From assembly GCF_019970065.1 (NCBI RefSeq), contig NZ_JAHXYH010000004.1, forward strand, positions 434,001 through 498,000: a stretch of DNA of 64,000 nt, in the 5' to 3' direction. Position numbers and translations under genes: made by a program. The notes beneath the pieces were generated by a model. That model was not told the origin of the DNA and did not search any database. It worked only from the letters and a program-made list of their open reading frames with translations. Source of the DNA: Chryseobacterium sp. OSA05B (GTDB lineage Bacteria; Bacteroidota; Bacteroidia; Flavobacteriales; Weeksellaceae). This document shows, in pieces, positions 52,398-59,929 of the stretch (position 1 is its first letter; each line of letters opens with the position of its first letter).

Positions 52398-52856
52398 ATG
52401 CAGGAAGGTAAAATAGTATTGGGAGCGATCGCAGCAGGACTGGTCGCTTATTGTATATATATGTTTTTCTTTACGTCGAGAATAGGACCGCCTAATCAGG
52501 ATATGCTTAAAAATACCAAATATGCTGTGGGAATCGTTACTTCGGCTTATTATACAGAAAGAGGGCGGAAAGGAAATGATTTTGAATTCATGTATGACGG
52601 TGGCCATATCATAGAGTCGAAAGCAAATGGTGAATTTACAAAAGGAAGAAAATATCTGGTCGCTTTTGATTCTTTAAATATCGAAAACGGAGTTATTATA
52701 CTTGAAAAATATGATATTACAGATTCTCTGATACAGCATCATATCTATCCAAAACATACCATGTATGATGAAACCTGGTCTTTGATTAATATTCCTTTTC
52801 AATATGATAAAGGTGATATAGAATATGATTTGAAGAGAGCTTATGAAGAGCTTTAG
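52398..52856 (+). CDS. Hypothetical membrane-anchored protein, 152 residues
   Basis: One N-terminal transmembrane helix (IVLGAIAAGLVAYCIYMFFF, about 5-24) anchors a soluble domain of about 120 residues with a strand-rich start (YAVGIVTSAYYTERGRKGNDFEFMYDGG; KGRKYLVAFDSLN). The pattern resembles small Bacteroidota proteins with an SH3- or OB-like barrel, but I do not recognise a named family. The gene is A/T-rich. It is 14 bases before the next gene, so the two form a pair. Confidence 0.7.
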   Translation: MQEGKIVLGAIAAGLVAYCIYMFFFTSRIGPPNQDMLKNTKYAVGIVTSAYYTERGRKGNDFEFMYDGGHIIESKANGEFTKGRKYLVAFDSLNIENGVIILEKYDITDSLIQHHIYPKHTMYDETWSLINIPFQYDKGDIEYDLKRAYEEL

Positions 52857-52870
52857 AATGATTTAAAATA

Positions 52871-53401
52871 ATGATAACCGTGAATACAAAAAAGTTTATC
52901 AACAGAGTGGTTTCAATCACATTAAAAAATAAAGCATCCTTTGAAGGGGTATTGATTGACGTGTCCGATGAATGGTGCTATTTGAAGTATATTCCTGTGG
53001 ACTATGTAGTTGATGGTTATGTGCTAATAAGCCGGAGATATATTGTAACTATTGAAACAGTTGATGATGATGGGTTTAAAGAAAATATATTGAAGCTAAA
53101 AAGGATGATTTCTAAAAAAAGCACCTTATTAAATATTGATCATCATGTGGAATTATTATCAGACTTACAGGATAAAATCGGAATCATTAAAATTGAGCTG
53201 AAAGACCATAATAAAGCATATATAGGGGAAATTAATCTGGTTAGAGAGCATTCATTCAAAGTTCATTTATTCAGTCCCAATGCAACCTGGCTGCAAGTGG
53301 AAAGTTTTTTGTTCAAAGAAGTACGGGCTATTTATTTTGATGATGATTACACTAATTCTTTAAGACTAATATTACCTCCGGTCATTGCCGATTTTAAGTA
53401 A
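52871..53401 (+). CDS. Hypothetical protein with internally duplicated barrel-like domain, 176 residues
   Basis: A soluble protein without signal peptide. The two halves look related: RVVSITLKNKASFEGVLIDV (about 11-30) followed by RRYIVTIETVDDD, and GIIKIELKDHNKAYIGEINL (about 106-125) followed by FKEVRAIYFDDDY. Each has an Sm/SH3-like rhythm of strands ending in an acidic cluster. A helix (KENILKLKRMI) joins the halves. No family is recognised. It is the second gene of a pair with the membrane-anchored protein upstream, and A/T-rich like it. Confidence 0.7.
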   Translation: MITVNTKKFINRVVSITLKNKASFEGVLIDVSDEWCYLKYIPVDYVVDGYVLISRRYIVTIETVDDDGFKENILKLKRMISKKSTLLNIDHHVELLSDLQDKIGIIKIELKDHNKAYIGEINLVREHSFKVHLFSPNATWLQVESFLFKEVRAIYFDDDYTNSLRLILPPVIADFK

Positions 53402-53817
53402 ATTTCCATACACTGTTTTTTAGAATGGATATATTTACAATAAGCTATATAAAGTTTAGACATAGATTCTACTCTCAAGATAGAATATTGAGAATCAATT
53501 TCAAAACTTGTAGAGCAGATGCGTTTTTGATAACGCAAAGAAATTGATTACTCTATCGATAAAGTGAAGCAAATGCGGAATCAATTTCATTGATTCGATT
53601 AAGCAGACGCTATATCCGGAAGCTTCATCAGCGACGAAGTCGAACTCTTTGCCTCCTTTAACTCAAAAGCATTTTTCATAGAACTTTGCGTGAAAAAAAA
53701 TCACATCCCAAAGTTTATGACCCTATCTTAACAACGATTATTTTGGTAAAATAAGAGATAAAAACACAAAAAAACCACCGCATCTGCAGTGGTTTATTTA
53801 TTTTTAAATTATTCCGA
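53402..53817. other. 416-base non-coding region with small inverted repeats
   Basis: No credible gene on either strand. Contents: GCGTT/AACGC hairpin at 53521-53536; an 8-bp stem GAATCAAT/ATTGATTC at 53578-53596; a more G/C-rich stretch about 53605-53690 (TCAGCGACGAAGTCGAACTC, ending AACTTTGCGTGAAAA) that looks like repeat-derived sequence; and the terminator of the minus-strand gene at 53768-53796. A small RNA is possible but unsupported. Confidence 0.65.
53768..53796 (-). terminator. Terminator after the DUF6702-like gene
   Basis: AAACCAC (53772-53778) and GTGGTTT (53789-53795), with an inner GCA/TGC pairing, form a stem followed on the minus strand by a run of T residues. Confidence 0.8.
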
Positions 53818-54288
53818 TTAGAAAGAAACCTCATTCACTTCTTTTCCTCTCTGGAAGTTCATTACTTTCTGGCTTCCTTTGTAAGAAACACTCACAATGT
53901 TGAACTGCTTAGGAAAAGAACTTAAAAGGATCGTGTTTTTAATCTTCATGGTACTGATGTCCGACACGCCGCCGGTTTCAAAATATACCCATACCGTTTC
54001 TCCGCTTACCTGACTTCCAGTGAATGTTATAGTTTTCGGAGAGCCATTGACATACACATCAAAATTATTGTTCACATATTTTTTTACTTCTGCTTCAAAT
54101 CCGGCTGTATTGGGATTGATTTTAATAGCGTCAGAAATATGGTTGGTATTCATTTTTGTGGTAAACTTCAATGTTTTGCTTCCATCTATATAATCAACTT
54201 TGGTCATTGAAGAGAAAAAGTCTACATACATAAAACTCATTAACACAAAAAATGTTAAAATTCCTGATATATATAAAAGTTTTTTCAT
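53818..54288 (-). CDS. DUF6702-like envelope protein
   Basis: A 156-residue protein starting at MKKLLYISGILTFFVLMSFMYVDFF (54288), a signal or anchor helix. The rest is beta-rich: VDYIDGSKTLKFTTKMNTNHISDAI, FDVYVNGSPKTITFTGSQ, ETVWVYFETGG and IVSVSYKGSQKVMNFQRGKE. The ending with MNF-x-RGKE-x-NEVSF is what I associate with DUF6702, a flavobacterial family sometimes found near M1 peptidases; the label is tentative. It is monocistronic with its own terminator. Confidence 0.7.
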   Translation of the reverse strand: MKKLLYISGILTFFVLMSFMYVDFFSSMTKVDYIDGSKTLKFTTKMNTNHISDAIKINPNTAGFEAEVKKYVNNNFDVYVNGSPKTITFTGSQVSGETVWVYFETGGVSDISTMKIKNTILLSSFPKQFNIVSVSYKGSQKVMNFQRGKEVNEVSF

Positions 54289-54346
54289 CTTAATTAATAG
54301 ATTTACAATCATACTTGCTAATTATAGGTCACAAATAATATGCCAA

Positions 54347-55099
54347 TTAAAAATTTACATTCACAGAATACTTGTCATAAAATGCCTTGATGTGGGCCAC
54401 CGCTTCATCAGCCGTGTCTACTACTCTGTATAAGTCCAGATCATCTTCTGCGATCATCCCTTCTTTTAACAGTGTTGCTTTGAACCATTCCAACAATCCG
54501 CCCCAGAATTCACTTCCTACAAGAACGATCGGAAATTTACCGATTTTATTGGTCTGGATCAGGGTCATCGCTTCCGTAAGTTCGTCTAATGTACCGAAAC
54601 CTCCCGGCATTACGACAAAACCTTGAGAATATTTTACAAACATTACTTTTCTTACAAAAAAGTAATCGAAGTTCATTGAATAAGATTTGTTGATGTACGG
54701 GTTAAAATGCTGTTCAAACGGCAGATCAATATTAAGTCCGATAGATCTTCCCTGTGCATTAAAAGCGCCTTTATTTCCTGCTTCCATGATCCCCGGGCCG
54801 CCTCCGGTAATGATTCCGAAGCCCAGTTTGGTGATCTTTTCAGCAATTTCCACCGCCATTTCGTAATATTTACTTTCAGGCTTCAGTCTTGCAGATCCGA
54901 ATATAGAAACGCAGGGTCCGATCTTGGCCAGTTTTTCATAGCCATCCACAAATTCAGCCATCACTTTGAAAACCATCCAGCTGTCTTTGGTGATGGTTTC
55001 GTCCCAGGTTTTCTGTCTGAGACTGTTGTGAAGCTTTGTTTCATTAATATCTAGGGCCGGATTGACTAAACTTTCATCCCTGGTTCCATCCATTTCCAT
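54347..55099 (-). CDS. LOG-family (TIGR00730) Rossmann-fold protein
   Basis: A 250-residue cytoplasmic protein of the LOG/lysine-decarboxylase-like family, with IFGSARLKPESKYYEMA, GFGIITGGGPGIMEAGNKGA (nucleotide site) and VVMPGGFGTLDELTEAM, the PGGxGTxxE-type signature. Relatives hydrolyse cytokinin riboside monophosphates or other nucleotide 5'-monophosphates to base plus ribose-5-phosphate. The substrate here is open. Its start lies 6 bases after the MurU-like stop, so it is the last gene of that operon. Confidence 0.88.
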   Translation of the reverse strand: MEMDGTRDESLVNPALDINETKLHNSLRQKTWDETITKDSWMVFKVMAEFVDGYEKLAKIGPCVSIFGSARLKPESKYYEMAVEIAEKITKLGFGIITGGGPGIMEAGNKGAFNAQGRSIGLNIDLPFEQHFNPYINKSYSMNFDYFFVRKVMFVKYSQGFVVMPGGFGTLDELTEAMTLIQTNKIGKFPIVLVGSEFWGGLLEWFKATLLKEGMIAEDDLDLYRVVDTADEAVAHIKAFYDKYSVNVNF

Positions 55100-55105
55100 T
55101 ACAAA

Positions 55106-55819
55106 CTATTTAAAATGTTTTTCGGCTTCTATCACAGATTCGGGTCTTCCCACATCTATCAGAATGCTGTCGTGCACAAATCCGTGGATATGCTCGGTCT
55201 GCATCAGATCCAGATATTCCTCCATGACAGAAAACTTGCCGGTTCTCTTTATTTTTTCAAAGATAGCAGGGTTGATACAATGAACGCCGCTGAATGCAAG
55301 AGCCTTAAAGCCTTTGTTGAATTCCGCAAGCCGCTGTTCTCCCGACTGTACATTAAGCCAGCCTCTCAAAACCATATCGTCGTTGAAAAGTAATTTTCTC
55401 GAACTATCTCTGTCTGAAACCGCTAAAGTAGCAAAATCTTTTATCTTTTTGTGGTATTCAACCAGAGCATTGATATTGATATTCGTTAAAATATCAGCGT
55501 TCATGATCAGGAAATCTTCCCCGTGATCGAGGAACTTTCTAGCAAAAATCAAGCCGCCACCGGTTTCCAGCAGTTCATTGGTCTCATCTGAGATTTCAAT
55601 GTTGCAGCCGAAATTACTGTTTTTATTTAAAAATTCAACAATCTGATTTCCAAAATGATGGATATTGATCACAAAATCTTTTATTCCGAAGCTTTTAAGA
55701 TAATTGATATTTCTTTCCAAAAGCGGTATGCCGTTTACCTTGGCCAGTGCTTTCGGATGATGATCCGTAAAGGGTTTTAGCCTTGTGCCTTTTCCGGCAG
55801 CGAAAATTAAAGCTTTCAT
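55106..55819 (-). CDS. Sugar-1-phosphate nucleotidyltransferase, MurU-like
   Basis: A 237-residue cytoplasmic enzyme with the nucleotidyltransferase signature LIFAAGKGTRLKPFTDHHPKALAKV (3-27), INIHHFGNQI and LIMNADILTNIN (metal-binding Asp). The C-terminal left-handed helix of GlmU is absent, so it is a simple pyrophosphorylase as in MurU (MurNAc-1-phosphate uridylyltransferase). The sugar kinase homologue three genes upstream supports a MurNAc/GlcNAc recycling role that yields UDP-sugar. Other sugars, for example mannose-1-phosphate, remain possible. Confidence 0.82.
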   Translation of the reverse strand: MKALIFAAGKGTRLKPFTDHHPKALAKVNGIPLLERNINYLKSFGIKDFVINIHHFGNQIVEFLNKNSNFGCNIEISDETNELLETGGGLIFARKFLDHGEDFLIMNADILTNININALVEYHKKIKDFATLAVSDRDSSRKLLFNDDMVLRGWLNVQSGEQRLAEFNKGFKALAFSGVHCINPAIFEKIKRTGKFSVMEEYLDLMQTEHIHGFVHDSILIDVGRPESVIEAEKHFK

Positions 55820-55828
55820 ATAGTATAA

Positions 55829-55897
55829 GTAATGAGTGATAAGTAATGAGTAATTTCAGGGTGATGAACAAGTAAAATATTACTTATTGCTCATTAC
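55829..55897. repeat. Imperfect inverted repeat between the MurU-like and RapZ-like genes
   Basis: GTAATGAGTGATAAGTAA (55829-55846) is complementary, with two mismatches, to TTACTTATTGCTCATTAC (55880-55897). The left arm lies within TAAGTAATGAGTGATAAGTAATGAGTAA-type direct repeats, and the right arm touches the end of the RapZ-like gene. It may fold in the mRNA between the genes. Confidence 0.5.
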
Positions 55898-56310
55898 CCA
55901 TTACTCACGTTCAGTTGGTGCTGTTCGTCGTGATGAAGACTGATTTCCGTTCCTTCAGGATATTTTTCCTTAATGAATTCAGCAATTTTGATGGCAGAAT
56001 ATACAGATCTATGCTGTCCGCCGGTGCATCCGAAACTGATCTGAAGGTCTTCAAAACCTCTTTCCAGATAATTATCAATGTTGATGGATACGATGGATTT
56101 TACCAGTTCCAGAAATTTAGGCATCTCTGTTTTGGTTTCAAGATATTCCTGAACCCCAATGTCATTTCCTGTCTGGATTTTATATTCTTCAATTCTTCCC
56201 GGATTTAAAATTCCTCTGCAGTCGAAAGTAAAACCTCCGCCGTTTCCTGAATGATCCTTGGGAATTCCTCCTTTTTTGTACGAAAAACTGTGTATGTCGA
56301 TGTGTAGCAT
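55894..56310 (-). CDS. Stand-alone RapZ C-terminal-domain protein
   Basis: A 138-residue protein corresponding to the C-terminal domain of RapZ alone, without the N-terminal P-loop kinase-like domain. Signatures: LHIDIHSFSYKKGGIP, FDCRGILNPGRIEEY and LQISFGCTGGQHRSVYSA, the phosphate-binding loop. In E. coli this domain binds glucosamine-6-phosphate and the small RNA GlmZ. Here it lies between a sugar kinase homologue and a MurU-like enzyme, so a role in amino-sugar sensing or recycling is likely. It starts 134 bases after the kinase gene. Confidence 0.85.
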   Translation of the reverse strand: MLHIDIHSFSYKKGGIPKDHSGNGGGFTFDCRGILNPGRIEEYKIQTGNDIGVQEYLETKTEMPKFLELVKSIVSINIDNYLERGFEDLQISFGCTGGQHRSVYSAIKIAEFIKEKYPEGTEISLHHDEQHQLNVSNG

Positions 56311-56366
56311 TGTTGTTTATTTTATTTCAACCATTTAAGGTTTTTATTTTTTATTGGTAGTAAAGC

Positions 56367-56381
56367 CTTCGACTCCGCTCA
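56367..56381 (-). repeat. Dispersed repeat core TGAGCGGAGTCGAAG, copy 2
   Basis: Exact inverted copy of 42532-42546. It lies in the gap between the kinase and RapZ-like genes, next to CAGGCTGATATTTCTAATAC. Confidence 0.6.
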
Positions 56382-56444
56382 GGCTGATATTTCTAATACT
56401 TTCCAGTTGCCTGTATTTTATCCTAACAGAACATCAAAAGAATC

Positions 56445-57464
56445 TTAATGGTTTAAAATTGCATTAATTTTTAATTTTGATTCTTCTGTAGCGAGCTGTT
56501 CTATCACTTTTTTAAGTTCCGGGTAATTATTCATCTGGTCCCATGATGCTGCAAACTGCGTGATATTTTGAATCCCTTTTTCCAGGCTTGATATAAAATG
56601 TTGTTTTCTTTGGATCAGTCCTCTGAAGCCGTAAGCTCCAAGTACCTGCAGAAATCGCATCATTTGGATTGGTTTTACCGAATTTTTTAGTTTGATTTTA
56701 ACTTCTTCATTATCAGATTGCCCAATGTAGTAGTCAAGCATTTTATTTTTAAACTCTTCCGGAAAATCAGCCTTGGCCTGGAACAGAAAAGAGATTACAT
56801 CATACATCAATGGCCCTTTCATAGCAGATTGGTAATCGATGAACGAAACTTTACTTTCTTCATTGACCATGATATTTCTGGCCTGAAAATCACGGATCAT
56901 AATTCCTGTAGGTTCAAGACTTTCAATAAGTGCAGCGATCTGTTTAAATTCTTTCAGCAAAGCAGATTTACGGTATTCCAGTTCCAGGACATCTGCCACG
57001 AAGTTTTTAAAATAATACAGATCGTGGATCACGGGAAGTTCGTCATAACTTTCGTATTCAAAAGTTTTTGAGAAATCAATCTTTCCTTTTGTTTGAATCT
57101 GAAGCTGGAAAAGTTTCTCTAAGGTTTGTTTTACCAATGCCTGTACATGAGGAGAAAGTCCGTCGTTGGTAATCATCTCGGAGAGAGTCTGCCCTCCAAG
57201 GAATTCCTGTACATACATTTTTCTGTCATCAGAGACTGCAAAAATCTGTGGAGTATTGAGGTTGAGTTCAGAGAAAATTTCAGAATAATAAAGGAAGCTT
57301 TCATTTTCCGGAATATTTTCATTGCTGGTGACAATATATTTTCTGTTGCCGGATCTGGCCAGGAAATTCACCCTCGCAGAACCGCTTTGAGCCAATGTAA
57401 CGAACTCAGAAGATGGTTCACCGAGATAGTTTTCAAAAAATCGTTTTGCGTTTTCGGAAGTCAT
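56445..57464 (-). CDS. Aminoglycoside-phosphotransferase-fold sugar kinase, AmgK-like
   Basis: A 339-residue cytoplasmic kinase of the APH/choline-kinase fold. It has the nucleotide-binding region SARVNFLARSGNRKYIVTSNEN, the catalytic loop MIRDFQARNIMV (Asp and Asn of the Brenner-type motif) and the metal-binding VSFIDYQSAMKGPLMYDVISFL. In AmgK this fold phosphorylates MurNAc/GlcNAc at the anomeric carbon, and MurU then makes UDP-MurNAc. The MurU-like gene two positions downstream supports that role over antibiotic resistance. A minus-strand TATATTTG just upstream is a candidate promoter element. Confidence 0.82.
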   Translation of the reverse strand: MTSENAKRFFENYLGEPSSEFVTLAQSGSARVNFLARSGNRKYIVTSNENIPENESFLYYSEIFSELNLNTPQIFAVSDDRKMYVQEFLGGQTLSEMITNDGLSPHVQALVKQTLEKLFQLQIQTKGKIDFSKTFEYESYDELPVIHDLYYFKNFVADVLELEYRKSALLKEFKQIAALIESLEPTGIMIRDFQARNIMVNEESKVSFIDYQSAMKGPLMYDVISFLFQAKADFPEEFKNKMLDYYIGQSDNEEVKIKLKNSVKPIQMMRFLQVLGAYGFRGLIQRKQHFISSLEKGIQNITQFAASWDQMNNYPELKKVIEQLATEESKLKINAILNH

Positions 57465-57474
57465 AATATGGAAA

Positions 57475-57482
57475 CAAATATA
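57475..57482 (-). promoter_or_regulatory. Candidate -7 element for the AmgK-like operon
   Basis: On the minus strand this reads TATATTTG, ending 10 bases before the start codon, so the mRNA leader would be only a few bases long. No -33 TTG was found. Confidence 0.5.
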
Positions 57483-57483
57483 C

Positions 57484-57620
57484 TAATTTAATGGGAGTTT
57501 GGTGTTTGTGACGTTTGAGAGTTTTAGGGTTCGAGAGTTGTGGGGTTGGGGTTCGTGTTCTGAGATACGGGGTCGGAGTGTTATGGGGTTTGAGGGTATT
57601 AGAGTTTGAGTGTTTTTGAA
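57484..57620. repeat. G/T-rich degenerate repeat region
   Basis: A strand-skewed stretch with imperfect units such as GTTTGAGAGTTTTAGGGTTC, TTGTGGGGTTGGGGTTCG and GGGGTTTGAGGGTATTAGAG. Cytosine is rare on this strand. It separates the divergent AmgK-like and xrtF units. No coding potential is visible. Confidence 0.65.
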
Positions 57621-57729
57621 AATAAATTTTTAGAGTAGTAACTGGGATCTCGCATCCCGGAACTCGATACCCTGTACCCCACATCTGAAATCTGATGTCT
57701 TAAATTAGCTAACATTTCAGTCTAATTTT

Positions 57730-57737
57730 TATCTTTG
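57730..57737 (+). promoter_or_regulatory. Candidate -7 element for xrtF
   Basis: TATCTTTG ends only 4 bases before the ATG at 57742, which would make the transcript leaderless or nearly so. No -33 element at the expected distance. Confidence 0.5.
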
Positions 57738-57741
57738 TAGT

Positions 57742-58272
57742 ATGCTAAAGGATTTTAAACCAGTTTTAAACATTTTGCTGAGGTTCATCGTCATTTATCT
57801 GGTGTTGCTGTTTGCGTACCAGTTTTATCTGAATGGAAGCAAGGCAGGCGGGCTGGATCCTTTTTCCAGAATGATCGCTGATCAGGTAGCATCTATCCAG
57901 AAAGCTTCCGGATTTCCTACGTTACTTTATGATGATGTGAAAAATGAACAGGTTTGGTTTTATGTAAAGAAAAATTATGTAACCCGAATGGTGGAAGGGT
58001 GTAATGCCGTCTCAGTGATGATTCTGTTTATAGCATTTGTATTTGCATTTTATAAAGGGTCCAAAACTTTTGTGTTTGCCCTTGCCGGACTTGTTCTGCT
58101 GTATGTGATGAATCTTCTCCGGATTGTAGGACTGAATGTTGTGATGTCAGACTATAAAGAATATGGAAAAATGTTTCATGACTTTATTTTTCCGGCGGTT
58201 ATTTATGGAACGGTGGTGGTTCTTTGGTTGGTCTGGATTAAATTCTTTGCTTTAAAAAATGAAAATTCTTAA
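57742..58272 (+). CDS. xrtF: Exosortase family protein XrtF
   Basis: A 176-residue inner-membrane transpeptidase-like protein with four to five hydrophobic helices. The exosortase/archaeosortase catalytic residues are all visible: Cys87 in VEGCNAVSV, Arg127 in MNLLRIVGLN and His146 in FHDFIFPAV. The short length and the partner gene downstream fit XrtF, the Flavobacteriia type. It is expected to cleave and re-attach C-terminal sorting signals of exported proteins, but no target with such a tail is seen in this window. It overlaps the next gene by 14 bases. Confidence 0.88.
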   Translation: MLKDFKPVLNILLRFIVIYLVLLFAYQFYLNGSKAGGLDPFSRMIADQVASIQKASGFPTLLYDDVKNEQVWFYVKKNYVTRMVEGCNAVSVMILFIAFVFAFYKGSKTFVFALAGLVLLYVMNLLRIVGLNVVMSDYKEYGKMFHDFIFPAVIYGTVVVLWLVWIKFFALKNENS

Positions 58273-58693
58273 CTGGCTTCTTGTCATAGCAGGAATCTGC
58301 GGCCTTATCAGCGTGCGTGTGCTTGAGGATAAAGTTTTCTACGATCCTTTCCTGGAGTATTTTCACGAAGCGAATAAAAATATTACGTTTCCACAGTTTG
58401 AATGGAGGAAATTAATAGCAGGCCATATGTTCAGGTTTATGCTCAATCTTGCTTTATCCTGCCTGATCATTCAGTGTCTTTTTAAAAATAAACAGTGGAC
58501 GGTGCAGGGCGCATTGCTGATCACCATTATCTTTGTCATTACTTTTCCAATCTATCTTTACTGTATCTACGACCGGTTTGATGTGGGTTATCTTTTTTCC
58601 TTTTATATGAGAAGGTTTGTCATTCAGCCGCTGGCGCTGCTTTTGATTGTTCCTATGTTTTATTACAGGAAACAGTTAGAGAAAAACAGTTAA
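58259..58693 (+). CDS. Exosortase F system-associated membrane protein
   Basis: A 144-residue membrane protein with about four hydrophobic segments (ILNWLLVIAGICGLISVRVL; MFRFMLNLALSCLIIQCLF; GALLITIIFVITFPIYLYCIY; PLALLLIVPMFYY). A conserved-looking loop YDPFLEYFHEANKNITFPQFEWRKL lies between helices 1 and 2. Its start lies inside the xrtF stop region, a sign of tight coupling. It is the usual XrtF partner, with unknown function, perhaps substrate presentation. Confidence 0.85.
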   Translation: MKILNWLLVIAGICGLISVRVLEDKVFYDPFLEYFHEANKNITFPQFEWRKLIAGHMFRFMLNLALSCLIIQCLFKNKQWTVQGALLITIIFVITFPIYLYCIYDRFDVGYLFSFYMRRFVIQPLALLLIVPMFYYRKQLEKNS

Positions 58694-58874
58694 ACTTATT
58701 AATTTAAGGTTTTAGAATAAAATTAAAATTGAGAAATTTCAATGGTGAATTTTGCTTCGCAAGTCAATGGTCAATGATAGAAGCAGAAGTAAGAATCAAG
58801 ATAATGAGAAGATGCTTCATTAGCTTCATTACTGGCAACCAGTAACTAACCAGTAACTGACAACACTCTGAACC

Positions 58875-59876
58875 CTAATCTACGGTATGTTTATCCACGC
58901 TCGTCACATTTTCCGGAGTCCATTGTACTCTTTTGACAAAATCTTTTTCACGGACAGGGCAGTCTTTGATCTGGCAGACAGGGCATGAAACTGTTTTGCA
59001 ATCGTCCATATGGAAATTAAATTCTACACTTCTTTTGGTGTTTTTGGCTAAAAGGATAATCATCTTTTCCATTTCGTTGTGCGCTTCCCGAAGACTGTAG
59101 TACCAGGGTAAGGTAATATGGGCATCGATATGGAGATTGGCGCCGAACTGTTGGATTTTCATGTTGTGAACGTCTATCCATTCTATTCTTCTGTTGTCTT
59201 CGAGTACCTTGATGATCTGGTTAAGAAGATCGGGATCCTGCTCATCCATGATTCCGCTTAACGACTTTCTAACAATTTTATATCCGACATAGATGATGTA
59301 AAAACCAAAAATAAGGGCTACCACAGAATCCAGCCAATAGATTTTGGTAAAATAAACGACGACTAAGCTGATCACTACTCCTAACGTTGTGATAGTATCA
59401 GACTGAAGATGTTTTCCGGATGAAACCAGAACCAGCGAGTTTTCCGCCTGACCTTTTTTAATGGAAATATAGCCTAAAAGATAATTAACGATCGCAGTAG
59501 CAGCGATGATCCATATTCCGAGATCCAGTTTGGCTAAGGTTTTCCCTACAACAAGGCTGTTGATGCCTTCATAGATGATCATAATACCTGCAATGGCGAT
59601 TAACGCACCTTCAATGCCGGATGTTACGAATTCTACTTTTCCGTGGCCATATGGATGGTCTTCGTCCTTTGGTTTTGCAGCCAGATGAAGAGAGTAGAGT
59701 CCCATAAATGCACTGATGACATTGACGACACTTTCCATGGCATCAGAAAATACGGCATCGGAATTGGTGAGCTTCCATGCAATGATTTTTCCAATGAATA
59801 AGATGACTCCGAAAACAGCAATGATTTTCTGAAATCCTATTTTGTCTTTGTGGGTAATGGTCTTTTTATTTTCCAT
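58875..59876 (-). CDS. Cation diffusion facilitator transporter with Cys-rich tail
   Basis: A 333-residue CDF metal/proton antiporter. Transmembrane domain about 15-205 has SDAMESVVNV and the zinc-site pair in KHLQSDTITT, plus the His loop DEDHPYGHGKVEF. The cytoplasmic domain (about 206-300) includes IDAHITLPWY. The C-terminal tail holds a HMDDCKTVSCPVCQIKDCPV segment with four cysteines, a likely extra zinc-binding site. It exports zinc or a related divalent metal. It stands alone, 53 bases downstream of asd with a terminator between. Confidence 0.9.
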   Translation of the reverse strand: MENKKTITHKDKIGFQKIIAVFGVILFIGKIIAWKLTNSDAVFSDAMESVVNVISAFMGLYSLHLAAKPKDEDHPYGHGKVEFVTSGIEGALIAIAGIMIIYEGINSLVVGKTLAKLDLGIWIIAATAIVNYLLGYISIKKGQAENSLVLVSSGKHLQSDTITTLGVVISLVVVYFTKIYWLDSVVALIFGFYIIYVGYKIVRKSLSGIMDEQDPDLLNQIIKVLEDNRRIEWIDVHNMKIQQFGANLHIDAHITLPWYYSLREAHNEMEKMIILLAKNTKRSVEFNFHMDDCKTVSCPVCQIKDCPVREKDFVKRVQWTPENVTSVDKHTVD

Positions 59877-59884
59877 AGTTTGAT

Positions 59885-59918
59885 AAAAAAAAGAATCTCA
59901 ATTCTGAGACTCTTTTTT
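59885..59918 (-). terminator. Terminator after asd
   Basis: On the minus strand AAAAAAGAGTCTCA and TGAGATTCTTTTTT pair with one mismatch around a four-base loop, followed by T residues. It ends just before the CDF start codon. Confidence 0.85.
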
Positions 59919-59929
59919 ATTTTGTTAGT

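Noticed and set aside
56445..57464. Aminoglycoside phosphotransferase resistance gene
   Set aside because: The fold is shared, but the operon with MurU-like and RapZ-like genes indicates a housekeeping sugar kinase.
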